Assembly (NCBI GenBank): GCA_017543265.1
Contig: JAFYGI010000062.1
Coordinates: 1-64,000, forward strand
Direction of reading: 5' to 3'
Length of the DNA: 64,000 nt
Source: Bacillota bacterium
Lineage (GTDB): Bacteria > Bacillota > Clostridia > Lachnospirales > CAG-274
The notes under the pieces were generated by a model. It was not told where the DNA came from, did no database searches, and saw only the letters and a list, made by a program, of their open reading frames with translations. Each line of letters begins with the position of its first letter. Within the stretch, counting starts at the first letter, position 1. Of this stretch, positions 7,072-14,411 are shown in pieces. Both the position numbers and the translations under genes were made by a program.

Positions 7072-8772
7072 TTAATATAATAAATTTGGTGTCTGTGCCA
7101 TATCGGGCATTTGTATAACTTTGCCATCCTCCACAACAAAGGTATGGTATTCTATTATTGCAGTGTCGTCTTCTGTTCTGTAATTATATGTTATTATCCT
7201 GTTTGCAAGCACTTCTGCGCTTTGTTCGGTATCATATAAAGCTATTTTGTCCCCTTTGCACAAGGTCATTTGTACATCCTCATTTACCTTTATTGGGTGT
7301 ATGACCGCATAAAGCGGCTTTGCATCGAGAATATCATAAACCCCCATTTCCACCGCAAGCATATCAAATATACCGTCATAATCCAAATCACAATACATTA
7401 TTTCATAAAAAGTGCTTTCTGGTACATATTGGGTCTTTATATATTCCGCATTTTCGGTTTTAGGTATAAATATATCTTCGCCGCATAAGGATAAGTTTAT
7501 TCCGTTTTCGGCTGTATCAACAACAAGCGTTTCTATTCTGCTATTGTCCTTGTATACATAAAAATCAGCCTTTTGCTTGCTTACATTTTCATCCCTGCAC
7601 TCTAAAATATAGGTTCCATATCCCTCGTCCATTCTGGTAAATAGTGTACCAAATCTTGTGGATGTACCAAAGTAGCCATAATTATGGGCATAGCCTTCAT
7701 TATCCTTGCCGACAGGCTTTTGACCCCCATCATTTGCTGCCGTCGCAGCAGTTGTCACCTCGGATATACTCTCTTGTTTTTTTATCAATGGCGGCGGTGC
7801 TTGTGTAGTTTGTTCGGCAGGCTTCGTTTGCAATTCAACGGTCGTTGTTGATATTGTAGTCTCGGTTACTTGTTGGATCGGCATTTCTGTCGTTATTTCA
7901 ACACTTTCTTCCATTAGTATAGACTGCGTTTCTTCAACAGCTGTTGTGCTTTCGGTGGGCAAATTTATAATATTTTCTTTTGGAAAATCATTTTTATCGG
8001 CACAAATATGATTTATTGTCAATACCGCTGCCATTACAGCTGTAATAGCCATAATTGCAACAACCAAATATATTTTATTAAAAGCGTTTTTTAATGCAAC
8101 CGCATTTTTATAGCGGTCATCAGCATCAACCTTTATGCATTTCTTTATTATATTGCTGTATGGCAGTTTCTTTACTTTATCAAGACTTTCCCTGCCGCTT
8201 AAAAGCACGACCATCAATTTGCCGACAGAATATATATCGCTCCTTATATCCGTTTGTTTAAAGCCATATTGTTCGGGTGAAGCATAAAACTCCGTCCCCA
8301 GTCTTTTGGTATCTGCATTATTGCTGTTATTAAAACTTCGTGCAATGCCGAAGTCTATAATAAAAATGTCATTTGTCGGTGTCAAAATGATGTTTGACGG
8401 CTTTATATCTCTGTGTATGATGTTTGCCTTATGGAGCGGAATAAGTATGTTGCAAATTTGAATAACAATATGCTTTACCTGCTTGGCACTTAACCTGCCC
8501 TGTGATTTTAATATATCCGCAAGGGTATCACCACCGATATATTCCTCTATAATAAAGTCGCGGCTATCTTGCTTAAATATGCTTAATATTTTTGGAACAC
8601 CGGTTATACCCAATTCTTTTATCTTATTATATACCTTGGCATTCTCAACCTGCTTTAAGACCGCCATCTTATTGTATGTACTTAAATTTATAAGCCAAAC
8701 ATTTTTGCCCAACGAATTTAAAATCTCATACCTGTCGGAACAATTATTGAATTCATCCGCAAGCTTACTCAT
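7072..8772 (-). CDS. Transmembrane eukaryotic-like Ser/Thr protein kinase
   Basis: The 566-residue protein has an N-terminal kinase domain (about 14-225) with Lys40 (AVLK), the catalytic HRDIKPSN at 120-127 (Asp122, Asn127), DFG at 140-142 and an ASPE segment near 165. The glycine-rich loop is degenerate. One membrane segment lies at about 233-254. The outer part has a Thr/Glu/Pro-rich linker (about 265-350) and a C-terminal domain with a DLDYDGIFDML stretch that looks like a calcium-binding repeat. There are no PASTA domains, so the sensor differs from PknB/PrkC. It is divergent from an HTH gene that probably belongs to the same circuit. It is likely active, but the substrate is unknown. Confidence 0.9.
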   Translation of the reverse strand: MSKLADEFNNCSDRYEILNSLGKNVWLINLSTYNKMAVLKQVENAKVYNKIKELGITGVPKILSIFKQDSRDFIIEEYIGGDTLADILKSQGRLSAKQVKHIVIQICNILIPLHKANIIHRDIKPSNIILTPTNDIFIIDFGIARSFNNSNNADTKRLGTEFYASPEQYGFKQTDIRSDIYSVGKLMVVLLSGRESLDKVKKLPYSNIIKKCIKVDADDRYKNAVALKNAFNKIYLVVAIMAITAVMAAVLTINHICADKNDFPKENIINLPTESTTAVEETQSILMEESVEITTEMPIQQVTETTISTTTVELQTKPAEQTTQAPPPLIKKQESISEVTTAATAANDGGQKPVGKDNEGYAHNYGYFGTSTRFGTLFTRMDEGYGTYILECRDENVSKQKADFYVYKDNSRIETLVVDTAENGINLSLCGEDIFIPKTENAEYIKTQYVPESTFYEIMYCDLDYDGIFDMLAVEMGVYDILDAKPLYAVIHPIKVNEDVQMTLCKGDKIALYDTEQSAEVLANRIITYNYRTEDDTAIIEYHTFVVEDGKVIQMPDMAQTPNLLY

Positions 8773-8801
8773 AAAGACACCCCCTTTTATAAAATTTTTT
8801 G

Positions 8802-8830
8802 TTGAAATCTTGTTTTTCTTGTGTTACTAT
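8802..8830 (+). promoter_or_regulatory. Promoter of the HTH/small-protein pair
   Basis: TTGAAA (8802-8807) and TACTAT (8825-8830) are separated by 17 bp and lie 18 bp before the HTH start codon. The kinase gene starts 30 bp away in the other direction. Confidence 0.6.
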
Positions 8831-8848
8831 ATTCCGGAGGTGATCATC

Positions 8849-9271
8849 ATGAAAAACACAGAGGAATTAATGGCTGAAATTCTCCGGTCAACCGAATTAA
8901 CAGACTTTTTTAGCAAAAACGAACAGGACATTCCAAATCTTTCTCTTACAGATTATCTTAATACTTTATTGGCAGAAAAGCAAGTATCAAGAAAGGAAGT
9001 TATAAAAAAATCCGAGCTTAATTACACCTATGGGTACCAGATCCTTAACGGCACAAGAAAGCCCACCAAAGACAAGCTTATACAAATCTGCTTTGGGCTC
9101 AATGCCTCTGTACAGGAAACAAACCGTATACTTACCATTGCAAATGCAGGTGGTTTGTACAGCAAAAACAGGCGTGACTGCATTATAATATTTGCACTTA
9201 ATAAAGGACTTTCTCTCCAACAGCTTAACGATTTACTTTTTGAACTTAACGAAATAATCATAGGAGACTAA
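8849..9271 (+). CDS. Helix-turn-helix protein paired with the kinase
   Basis: The true start is the ATG at 8849, 7 nt after a near-perfect GGAGGTGA box, giving 140 residues; the longer open frame upstream is antisense to the kinase. Residues about 35-75 form an XRE-like helix-turn-helix (LLAEKQVSRKEVIKKSELNYTYGYQILNGTRKP split over two helices). The C-terminal half is helical (NRRDCIIIFALNKGLSLQQLNDLL). It sits 76 bp from the divergent Ser/Thr kinase. By context it could be the kinase substrate or a regulator of it; I know of similar kinase-HTH pairs in Clostridia but no assigned function. Confidence 0.8.
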   Translation: MKNTEELMAEILRSTELTDFFSKNEQDIPNLSLTDYLNTLLAEKQVSRKEVIKKSELNYTYGYQILNGTRKPTKDKLIQICFGLNASVQETNRILTIANAGGLYSKNRRDCIIIFALNKGLSLQQLNDLLFELNEIIIGD

Positions 9272-9312
9272 TTTTTCATTTTAGTTTTATTTTATTAATA
9301 AAAAGGTGATAT

Positions 9313-9570
9313 ATGATGAAGCGTTTAAATGCCCCAAAAAATACTGCCGATAACAAAATCAAAAGGAAAGCCTCCTTTGACGAAGACACAATGTGCGTCC
9401 ATTACTCCTATGATGATAAAGTATATTACGACATAACGTATATTGATGGCGTTCCCCGTTTCTCCGGCATATCGTGGGAATGTGGATACTGCTGTGAAAC
9501 CGAAGATACAATAAAATTTATCAACACAATGGCACAGGCATTGGATGATGTAAATTTTTACCTCTTATAA
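9313..9570 (+). CDS. Small hypothetical protein downstream of the HTH gene
   Basis: An 85-residue protein with a GGTGATAT box in front of two adjacent ATGs (9313 or 9316). It is soluble, with a basic N-terminus (residues 1-22), then a beta-rich body containing CGYCCE and a helical end (TIKFINTMAQALDDVNFYL). It lies 41 bp after the HTH gene, so the two are probably co-transcribed. No family recognised. Confidence 0.65.
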   Translation: MMKRLNAPKNTADNKIKRKASFDEDTMCVHYSYDDKVYYDITYIDGVPRFSGISWECGYCCETEDTIKFINTMAQALDDVNFYLL

Positions 9571-9605
9571 AACTTTTTTTAGATGCTATTTTTTTCATTA
9601 ATTTC

Positions 9606-9641
9606 AAAGGTCCCCTAACCCAATCGAATCAGGGGACCTTT
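9606..9641. terminator. Bidirectional terminator between cargo and replication gene
   Basis: AAAGGTCCCCT (9606-9616) pairs perfectly with AGGGGACCTTT (9631-9641) around a 14-nt loop, with T-rich DNA on both sides. It separates the kinase-linked genes from the convergent rep gene. Confidence 0.85.
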
Positions 9642-9644
9642 ATT

Positions 9645-11045
9645 TTAGAATAAGGTATTTTCAATTTTGGGCTTGTCCACCGCTTTGGATAGGTCCTTTT
9701 TGTTTTTTTCTTTTTTGACGGATGGATTTTGGAAAGATTTCTCCTGCTTTATATTTTGTTCTGCGATATCACTACAATCATCTTCTATAATCTCTCCATA
9801 GTGGGATATATCTAAATCGTTATTTTTCATAAACAGCACGCTATCTTCGGTCTTATTTATTATATCAACAATTGGACGGCATAACTTTTGCAATGCTTCT
9901 TCCTTAAAAACATCATAGGTTTTCTTTGCTATTTCCGCAAAGCTCCCTCTCATTTTTATTACATCATAATCCTTGTATTTGTTAATATCACCGGTTGCAT
10001 ACCCCCTATTTACATACAATATAAGATAATCTTCCAACAAATGTATTATATAAGGAAACCTTCTATACGCTTGATTGCTGTCCTCTCCCTTTTTTGTGAG
10101 GCCATTTAAGAAATCCACATAATCTTCTTGCCCATTTACAAAATTCACTTTATTAAGCAGCTTAACAGTTCCAAATTTAACATTTACCCTTTGGTCAGAT
10201 GGTTCGGGATTAAAAACAATATATACATTTCCAATTCCCCCCAATACTTTTATTATGTCTTGAGACCGAAAATCACTCCAGCATAATACTTCTTCTCCTT
10301 TGTATCCGTTAAAGCCTGCCTTATCTTGAGCCACCGCAAAAACCGAGTCCTTACCAATCAAACTTTTCGATAACGCATGACAACAACAATCCTTACCAAC
10401 CGAAGCTTTTCCAAAAACATAAATAGATATTCTTTTGAACGGCAATTTCTTATTATTTAAATAAGCTTCTTCCGCTTGTTTGAGTTTTTTTAAATTTTTA
10501 ACGTATAATTTTGCATTTTCTTTATAACACTCATCAAGCGTTTTACCATTTTGTGCTACATCTTCAATCCATTGGTCAAGCTGGCTTTTTTTTACTAATT
10601 TTTTGCCCGCTGAAATAACTTGATCGTAATTAAAATTGCATATTACCTCATCAGGAGAATACTGAAATTGGGTTTTATCATCTATATGTATCAAATATCT
10701 TGCAACCGATATAAATCCACCATGACCTGTAACTTTATCTACAAAGTTATCTTCGACACAAAACCATTTAGCAATACGACTTAAGGAATAAGCTTCTTTT
10801 AGCTGCAACAATATGTGGTAATGAGGTCTTTTGGGTTTCTCTATTAAATTCCCTTTAGCATCATTTTCAAATTCAGTATCCTTATCATGCAAAATATAAG
10901 CATAGCCTATTACAATTTTATGCTTTAAAGCTTTTGCAATAATATTTTTTTCATACTCTCTTGCTTCTTCAACTGTGTCAAAATGCTGTACAATGTGATA
11001 CAGTCTGCTTTTTAATGTTTTTTTGATTATTACGTTTCTTTTCAT
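9645..11045 (-). CDS. Rolling-circle replication initiator with HUH endonuclease and SF3-type helicase domains
   Basis: The preferred ATG at 11045 gives 466 residues; a TTG at 11093 would add 16 but neither has a clear ribosome binding site. The N-terminal domain carries rolling-circle motifs in order: YAYILHDKD, the metal-binding HYHILLQL (HxH) and a catalytic-type tyrosine in ARYLIHIDD. The C-terminal domain has a Walker A-like GKASVGKD, NGYKGEEVLCWSDFR as Walker B and YIVFNPEPS as motif C. This order matches CRESS-DNA virus Reps and the related plasmid Reps of Bacillota. The tail is lysine/glutamate-rich and probably disordered. It should nick the element origin and unwind DNA. Walker A ends in Asp rather than Ser/Thr, which is unusual. 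Confidence 0.8.
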   Translation of the reverse strand: MKRNVIIKKTLKSRLYHIVQHFDTVEEAREYEKNIIAKALKHKIVIGYAYILHDKDTEFENDAKGNLIEKPKRPHYHILLQLKEAYSLSRIAKWFCVEDNFVDKVTGHGGFISVARYLIHIDDKTQFQYSPDEVICNFNYDQVISAGKKLVKKSQLDQWIEDVAQNGKTLDECYKENAKLYVKNLKKLKQAEEAYLNNKKLPFKRISIYVFGKASVGKDCCCHALSKSLIGKDSVFAVAQDKAGFNGYKGEEVLCWSDFRSQDIIKVLGGIGNVYIVFNPEPSDQRVNVKFGTVKLLNKVNFVNGQEDYVDFLNGLTKKGEDSNQAYRRFPYIIHLLEDYLILYVNRGYATGDINKYKDYDVIKMRGSFAEIAKKTYDVFKEEALQKLCRPIVDIINKTEDSVLFMKNNDLDISHYGEIIEDDCSDIAEQNIKQEKSFQNPSVKKEKNKKDLSKAVDKPKIENTLF

Positions 11046-11121
11046 AATATAATCATCTACTTTTAAATTTTCAACTGTGAAGCATATATCCAAATTTTTG
11101 TTTCAAATAACAACCCTAACA

Positions 11122-11212
11122 ATATACAGTATACAGTTGCATATAACACAAGCCCTTTTTATTCTAATAACATTATTTATCAGTAATTGGACAAAAAAAT
11201 ATACAGTATACA
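11122..11212. repeat. Two 14-bp repeats with an internal dyad between rep and the HTH genes
   Basis: ATATACAGTATACA is present at 11122-11135 and 11199-11212, 77 bp apart. Each contains TATAC-A-GTATA, an inverted repeat with a one-base centre. The divergent intergenic position (rep on minus, HTH on plus) suggests operators for one of the small HTH proteins or Rep-binding origin repeats. Confidence 0.55.
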
Positions 11213-11379
11213 CTTCAAAGTCATATTTTAAATAGATAAACTTTAAAAAAAATTCAGTAATTTTATTTTGGTGTAGCCACAATAATAAAATTTTTATTTG
11301 TTTCCATATAAATTGAATAAATTTAATATGTTATTCTATTTTTTATAAAAAACTTTTATAAAAAAGGAGTGCGAAAATT

Positions 11380-11568
11380 ATGATCGACGAAAAAAGTGTA
11401 TACACTGATAAGGACATACAAAAAATATTGGGCATCAGTAAATCAAAAATGCAGACAATACGTTCAAATAATACTATTCCGTTCACAAAGATAGGAAGAC
11501 ATTTCTACATATTGAAAAGAGATTTTGAAGCTTGGCTTTCATCAAATGCCGGTAAAATTGTGTCCTGA
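11380..11568 (+). CDS. Small excisionase-like DNA-binding protein
   Basis: A 62-residue protein preceded by AAGGAG at 9 nt. It is a MerR/excisionase-type winged helix (YTDKDIQKILGISKSKM, then TIPFTKIGRHFYILKRDFEAWL), the common Xis architecture of integrative elements. It is the first of three consecutive tiny HTH genes. By family it could direct excision with the integrase or regulate rep; excisionase is the simplest reading. Confidence 0.75.
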   Translation: MIDEKSVYTDKDIQKILGISKSKMQTIRSNNTIPFTKIGRHFYILKRDFEAWLSSNAGKIVS

Positions 11569-11717
11569 CAAATAGTTAAAGACATAATTTTGCCTTTGAT
11601 GTTATTTTTTCTCATTTTTATCCATTTTTAAATACAAATCTTTTATAAAAAATAAAAGCCATTTAATATCCTACACTGAGTAAATAAGGGATTAAAAAAA
11701 AGGAGGCAAACAAAAAA

Positions 11718-11891
11718 ATGACAATCTGTAATTATTATGACTCAAAAGACATTGGACGTATTCTCTCTGTTTCAAGAGCCACTGCATACCGTATTATAAA
11801 AAAATTAAACAGCGAACTGAATAAACAAGGATATATAACCATTAGTGGCAAAATTCCTAAAGAATACTTTAATGCAAGGTTTTATTGTTAA
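11718..11891 (+). CDS. Tiny HTH protein, copy 1 of a duplicated pair
   Basis: A 57-residue protein starting at the ATG 11718 after AGGAGG (12 nt). The N-terminal half holds a helix-turn-helix (SKDIGRILSVSRATAYRIIKK) and the C-terminal half a small basic beta-hairpin (YITISGKIPKEYF). It aligns without gaps to the product of 12275-12448, at about 25 identical residues of 57 counted by eye. The two genes also share upstream leader sequence. Likely a small DNA-binding regulator or excision factor of the element. Confidence 0.7.
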   Translation: MTICNYYDSKDIGRILSVSRATAYRIIKKLNSELNKQGYITISGKIPKEYFNARFYC

Positions 11892-11908
11892 ATCGTTGTA
11901 TTCCACAC

Positions 11909-11955
11909 AAAAAAAGAAGAGCACATCTTGACAATGCAGGTGTTCTTCTTTTTTT
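11909..11955. terminator. Terminator after the first tiny HTH genes
   Basis: A 16-bp stem (11909-11924 with 11940-11955, one G-T wobble) ends in a run of seven T on the plus strand. It closes the 11380-11891 transcription unit. Confidence 0.85.
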
Positions 11956-12274
11956 GATCAAAAAGCTCATAATTCGTCAATTTTCATTAAACTTGCACAA
12001 CTTAACACTACCTTTCCCCTACCCGCACGTCATTGTATAAATATAATTCACATTAAATTGGATATTTTAAACACCAAACCTGTGCATTATGCTCACAAAA
12101 AAATCCTCTATTTTGACACACAAAAAAAACAAAATCATATTATCTTATCATTTTCTCATCCATTTTCTATTAAAAATCTTTATAAAAAATAAAAGCTGCT
12201 CTGTGCAGAAATGGGGACGTGCATATTACCACAGAATAGCTAAATAGAAAAAGAAAGGAGGTCAAATATCAAAC
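11956..12274. other. AT-rich intergenic leader of the second tiny HTH gene
   Basis: About 320 bp without a convincing gene. Its right part repeats the leader of the 11718 gene: a TTTTCTCAT...CCATTTT segment followed by a CTTTATAAAAAATAAAAG stem-loop (12177-12194; compare 11640-11658). The left part shows no structure that I can name. Confidence 0.5.
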
Positions 12275-12448
12275 ATGGATAATCAAGAGTTTTATACTGC
12301 ACCTGATATTTTGAAAATTTTTCCTATTTCAAGAACACATGCATATAAAATTATACGTCAGTTGAATGCCGAGCTTGAAAAGAAAGGATACATAACTGTT
12401 CGTGGAAGAATTTCAAAAAAATACATTGAAGAAAGAATGTTTCTTTAA
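12275..12448 (+). CDS. Tiny HTH protein, copy 2 of a duplicated pair
   Basis: A 57-residue protein starting at the ATG 12275, 12 nt after AAAGGAGG. It is the paralogue of the 11718 product: same length and same HTH (PDILKIFPISRTHAYKIIRQL), with a KKGYITVRGRISKKYI hairpin at the end. The recognition-helix region differs (SRTHAYK against SRATAYR), so the two may bind related but distinct sites. Gene and leader appear to come from a tandem duplication. Confidence 0.7.
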   Translation: MDNQEFYTAPDILKIFPISRTHAYKIIRQLNAELEKKGYITVRGRISKKYIEERMFL

Positions 12449-12544
12449 GCCACACACTGTTTATTAATGTATACCTTTTAAAACTGTATGTATCAGTATT
12501 TATTTTTATATATTTAGCGTTTATCAAAGTCCATTTCAAATTTC

Positions 12545-12556
12545 ATAAACGTTTAT
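12545..12556. promoter_or_regulatory. Perfect palindrome upstream of the resolvase promoter
   Basis: ATAAACGTTTAT at 12545-12556 is a perfect 12-bp palindrome ending 8 bp before the -35 box. A half-site GTTTAT recurs near 12520. It is a candidate operator for one of the element's HTH proteins. Confidence 0.45.
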
Positions 12557-12564
12557 TAAATACA

Positions 12565-12593
12565 TTGACATTTACAAACTTTTATGTTATAAT
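12565..12593 (+). promoter_or_regulatory. Consensus promoter of the resolvase-integrase operon
   Basis: TTGACA (12565-12570) and TATAAT (12588-12593) with a 17-bp spacer match the housekeeping consensus exactly. It reads into the serine resolvase and then the integrase. Confidence 0.85.
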
Positions 12594-12625
12594 ATATACA
12601 TACAAAACGAAAGGGGTTTAGCAAT

Positions 12626-13267
12626 ATGGCAGAATATTATTATGCTCGGGTATCAAGCAAAGAACAGAATATGGACAGGCAAATCGAAGCCTTTAAAGCA
12701 ATCGGAGCAAATGACCGATATATCTACTGTGACAAACAAAGTGGCAAAGATTTTGACAGACTAAATTATAATCTGCTTGTTGGTACACCCGAAACAGCAC
12801 CTTTACTTCGTGAAGGCGACTTGCTCACAATATACAGCATAGACCGTTTAGGCAGGAACTATACCCAAATACAAGAGCAGTGGCAATATATCACAAATGT
12901 AATAGGTGCCGATATAAGGGTCATTGACATGCCTTTACTTGATACCTCTACGGATAACAGCAGTATAGACGGACGATTTATTGCAGATTTAACTCTGCAA
13001 ATCCTCGCTTACGTCGCCGAAAAAGAGCGTATTAACATCAAAGAAAGGCAAAAGCAAGGCATAGAAGCCGCTAAGAAAAATGGCAAGAAACTTGGTCGTC
13101 CCGAAGTCCAGTTTCCCGATAATTGGAACGATATATACGACCAATGGAAGGCAAAGAAATTTACAGCGGTAAAAGCTATGACTATATTAGGATTAAAGAA
13201 AAATTCTTTTTACAATTTAGTTAAAAGATATGAAACAGAAAAAAATATTAAACAGAAAGATGGCTAA
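12626..13267 (+). CDS. Serine recombinase of the resolvase/invertase family
   Basis: A 213-residue protein starting at the ATG after AAAGGGG. The N-terminal catalytic domain has the nucleophile segment ARVSSKEQN (Ser10), DRLGRNY with the arginine motif near residue 73, and a helix with KERINIKERQKQGIEAAKKNG. A C-terminal HTH (about 175-205) binds DNA. Its size fits small resolvases rather than large serine integrases. It is translated just before the tyrosine integrase, whose start overlaps its stop. In a rolling-circle element it could resolve multimers; it is not needed for the guaA integration, which is typical of tyrosine recombinases. Confidence 0.9.
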   Translation: MAEYYYARVSSKEQNMDRQIEAFKAIGANDRYIYCDKQSGKDFDRLNYNLLVGTPETAPLLREGDLLTIYSIDRLGRNYTQIQEQWQYITNVIGADIRVIDMPLLDTSTDNSSIDGRFIADLTLQILAYVAEKERINIKERQKQGIEAAKKNGKKLGRPEVQFPDNWNDIYDQWKAKKFTAVKAMTILGLKKNSFYNLVKRYETEKNIKQKDG

Positions 13268-14324
13268 TTTTATGGCAGCAAATAAATGCAAAAACGGCAA
13301 ATGGTATGCCAAATTTTATTATACGGACTGGACGGGAAAACGCAAGCAGAAGAAAAAAGAAGGCTTCTCGACAAAAAAAGAAGCCCTTGCATTCGAAGCA
13401 GATTTTTTAAACAGGTGCGAAACATCACCTAAAATCATTTTTAAAAATCTCGTTACTGAATATATTGCAGATTGCAAAATACATCTCAGAGAAACCACAG
13501 TAGCCAACAAGACACACATTATTCGTACGAAAATACTGCCTTATTTTGGCGATATGAATATCAGCGATGTTACTATAAATACTGTAAAAACTTGGCAAAA
13601 CAAGCTAATTTCAAGCGAAAATGGCTATTCTGAGACCTACCTTAGAACTGTACACAATCAGCTTTCTGCTATATTCAATTATGCGATAAAGTTTTATAAG
13701 CTTCCGCAGAATCCCGCCGCACTCTGTGGTTCAATGGGTAAGAAGAAAGCCAACAGTATAAACTTTTGGACGAAGTCGGAATTTGATACATTTATAGCGC
13801 AAGAAAACAACCCTATGTTCGAAGTAATATTTAAACTTTTATTTTTCTCGGGTATGCGTGAGGGCGAGTTATTGGCACTTACATTGAATGACTTTGATTT
13901 CATTGAAAATACAGTTAGCATAACCAAAAGCTACGCAAGACAAGGCTGTAAAGATATTATAAACCCGCCAAAAACCCCAAAGAGCAAAAGAATAATAACT
14001 TTGCCGCCCAAAATTATGGATATGGTAAAGGAATACAGCACTATGATATATAATTATAAGCCTTACGAAAGACTGTTCACGATGCACAAATCAACTTTAT
14101 CAAATGAAATGCAAAGAGGCTGTAAACGTTCGGGAGTAAAAAAAATCAGAATTCACGATTTGAGACACTCTCACGCTTCGTTACTGATTGAAATGAATGT
14201 ATTACCCTTACTCATATCAGAAAGGCTTGGTCACGAAAATATTGAAACCACTTTGAATACATATTCTCACCTGTATCCAAACAAGCATAAACAGGTAGCT
14301 GATATGTTATCGGCAATCGTATAA
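13260..14324 (+). CDS. int: Tyrosine integrase of the guaA element
   Basis: With the ATG at 13260 (8-bp overlap with the resolvase) the protein has 354 residues; starts at 13230 and 13272 are possible. It has an N-terminal arm-binding domain (GKWYAKFYYTDWTGKRKQK), a core-binding SAM-like domain (about 60-155) and the catalytic domain with Arg200 (GMREGELLAL), His299 and Arg302 (HDLRHSH), His325 (GHENIE) and the nucleophile Tyr335 (NTYSHLYP). The gene ends 88 bp from the guaA stop codon. It should catalyse integration at and excision from the 14-bp guaA core, using the TTTAGTACG repeats as arm sites. Confidence 0.95.
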   Translation: MANFMAANKCKNGKWYAKFYYTDWTGKRKQKKKEGFSTKKEALAFEADFLNRCETSPKIIFKNLVTEYIADCKIHLRETTVANKTHIIRTKILPYFGDMNISDVTINTVKTWQNKLISSENGYSETYLRTVHNQLSAIFNYAIKFYKLPQNPAALCGSMGKKKANSINFWTKSEFDTFIAQENNPMFEVIFKLLFFSGMREGELLALTLNDFDFIENTVSITKSYARQGCKDIINPPKTPKSKRIITLPPKIMDMVKEYSTMIYNYKPYERLFTMHKSTLSNEMQRGCKRSGVKKIRIHDLRHSHASLLIEMNVLPLLISERLGHENIETTLNTYSHLYPNKHKQVADMLSAIV

Positions 14325-14332
14325 ATATTTCA

Positions 14333-14352
14333 TTTAGTACGTTTTTAGTACG
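14333..14352. repeat. Paired TTTAGTACG repeats, right candidate integrase arm sites
   Basis: TTTAGTACG at 14333-14341 and 14344-14352, in the same orientation and with the same 11-bp spacing as at 596-615. They lie immediately after the integrase stop codon and about 60 bp inside the right att core. Confidence 0.65.
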
Positions 14353-14363
14353 CTTTTAAAATA

Positions 14364-14406
14364 AAAGAGCTTGAAACCAGCTATTTTACAGCATTTCAAG
14401 CTCTTT
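14364..14406. terminator. Bidirectional terminator shared by integrase and guaA
   Basis: A perfect 13-bp stem (AAAGAGCTTGAAA at 14364-14376 with its complement at 14394-14406) around a 17-nt loop, flanked by A- and T-rich DNA. It lies inside the element, so guaA transcription now ends in element DNA. Confidence 0.85.
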
Positions 14407-14411
14407 CTCGT

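Noticed and set aside
8483-8848. N-terminal extension of the HTH protein paired with the kinase
   Set aside because: The extension is antisense to the kinase domain, while a near-perfect GGAGGTGA box directs the ATG at 8849.
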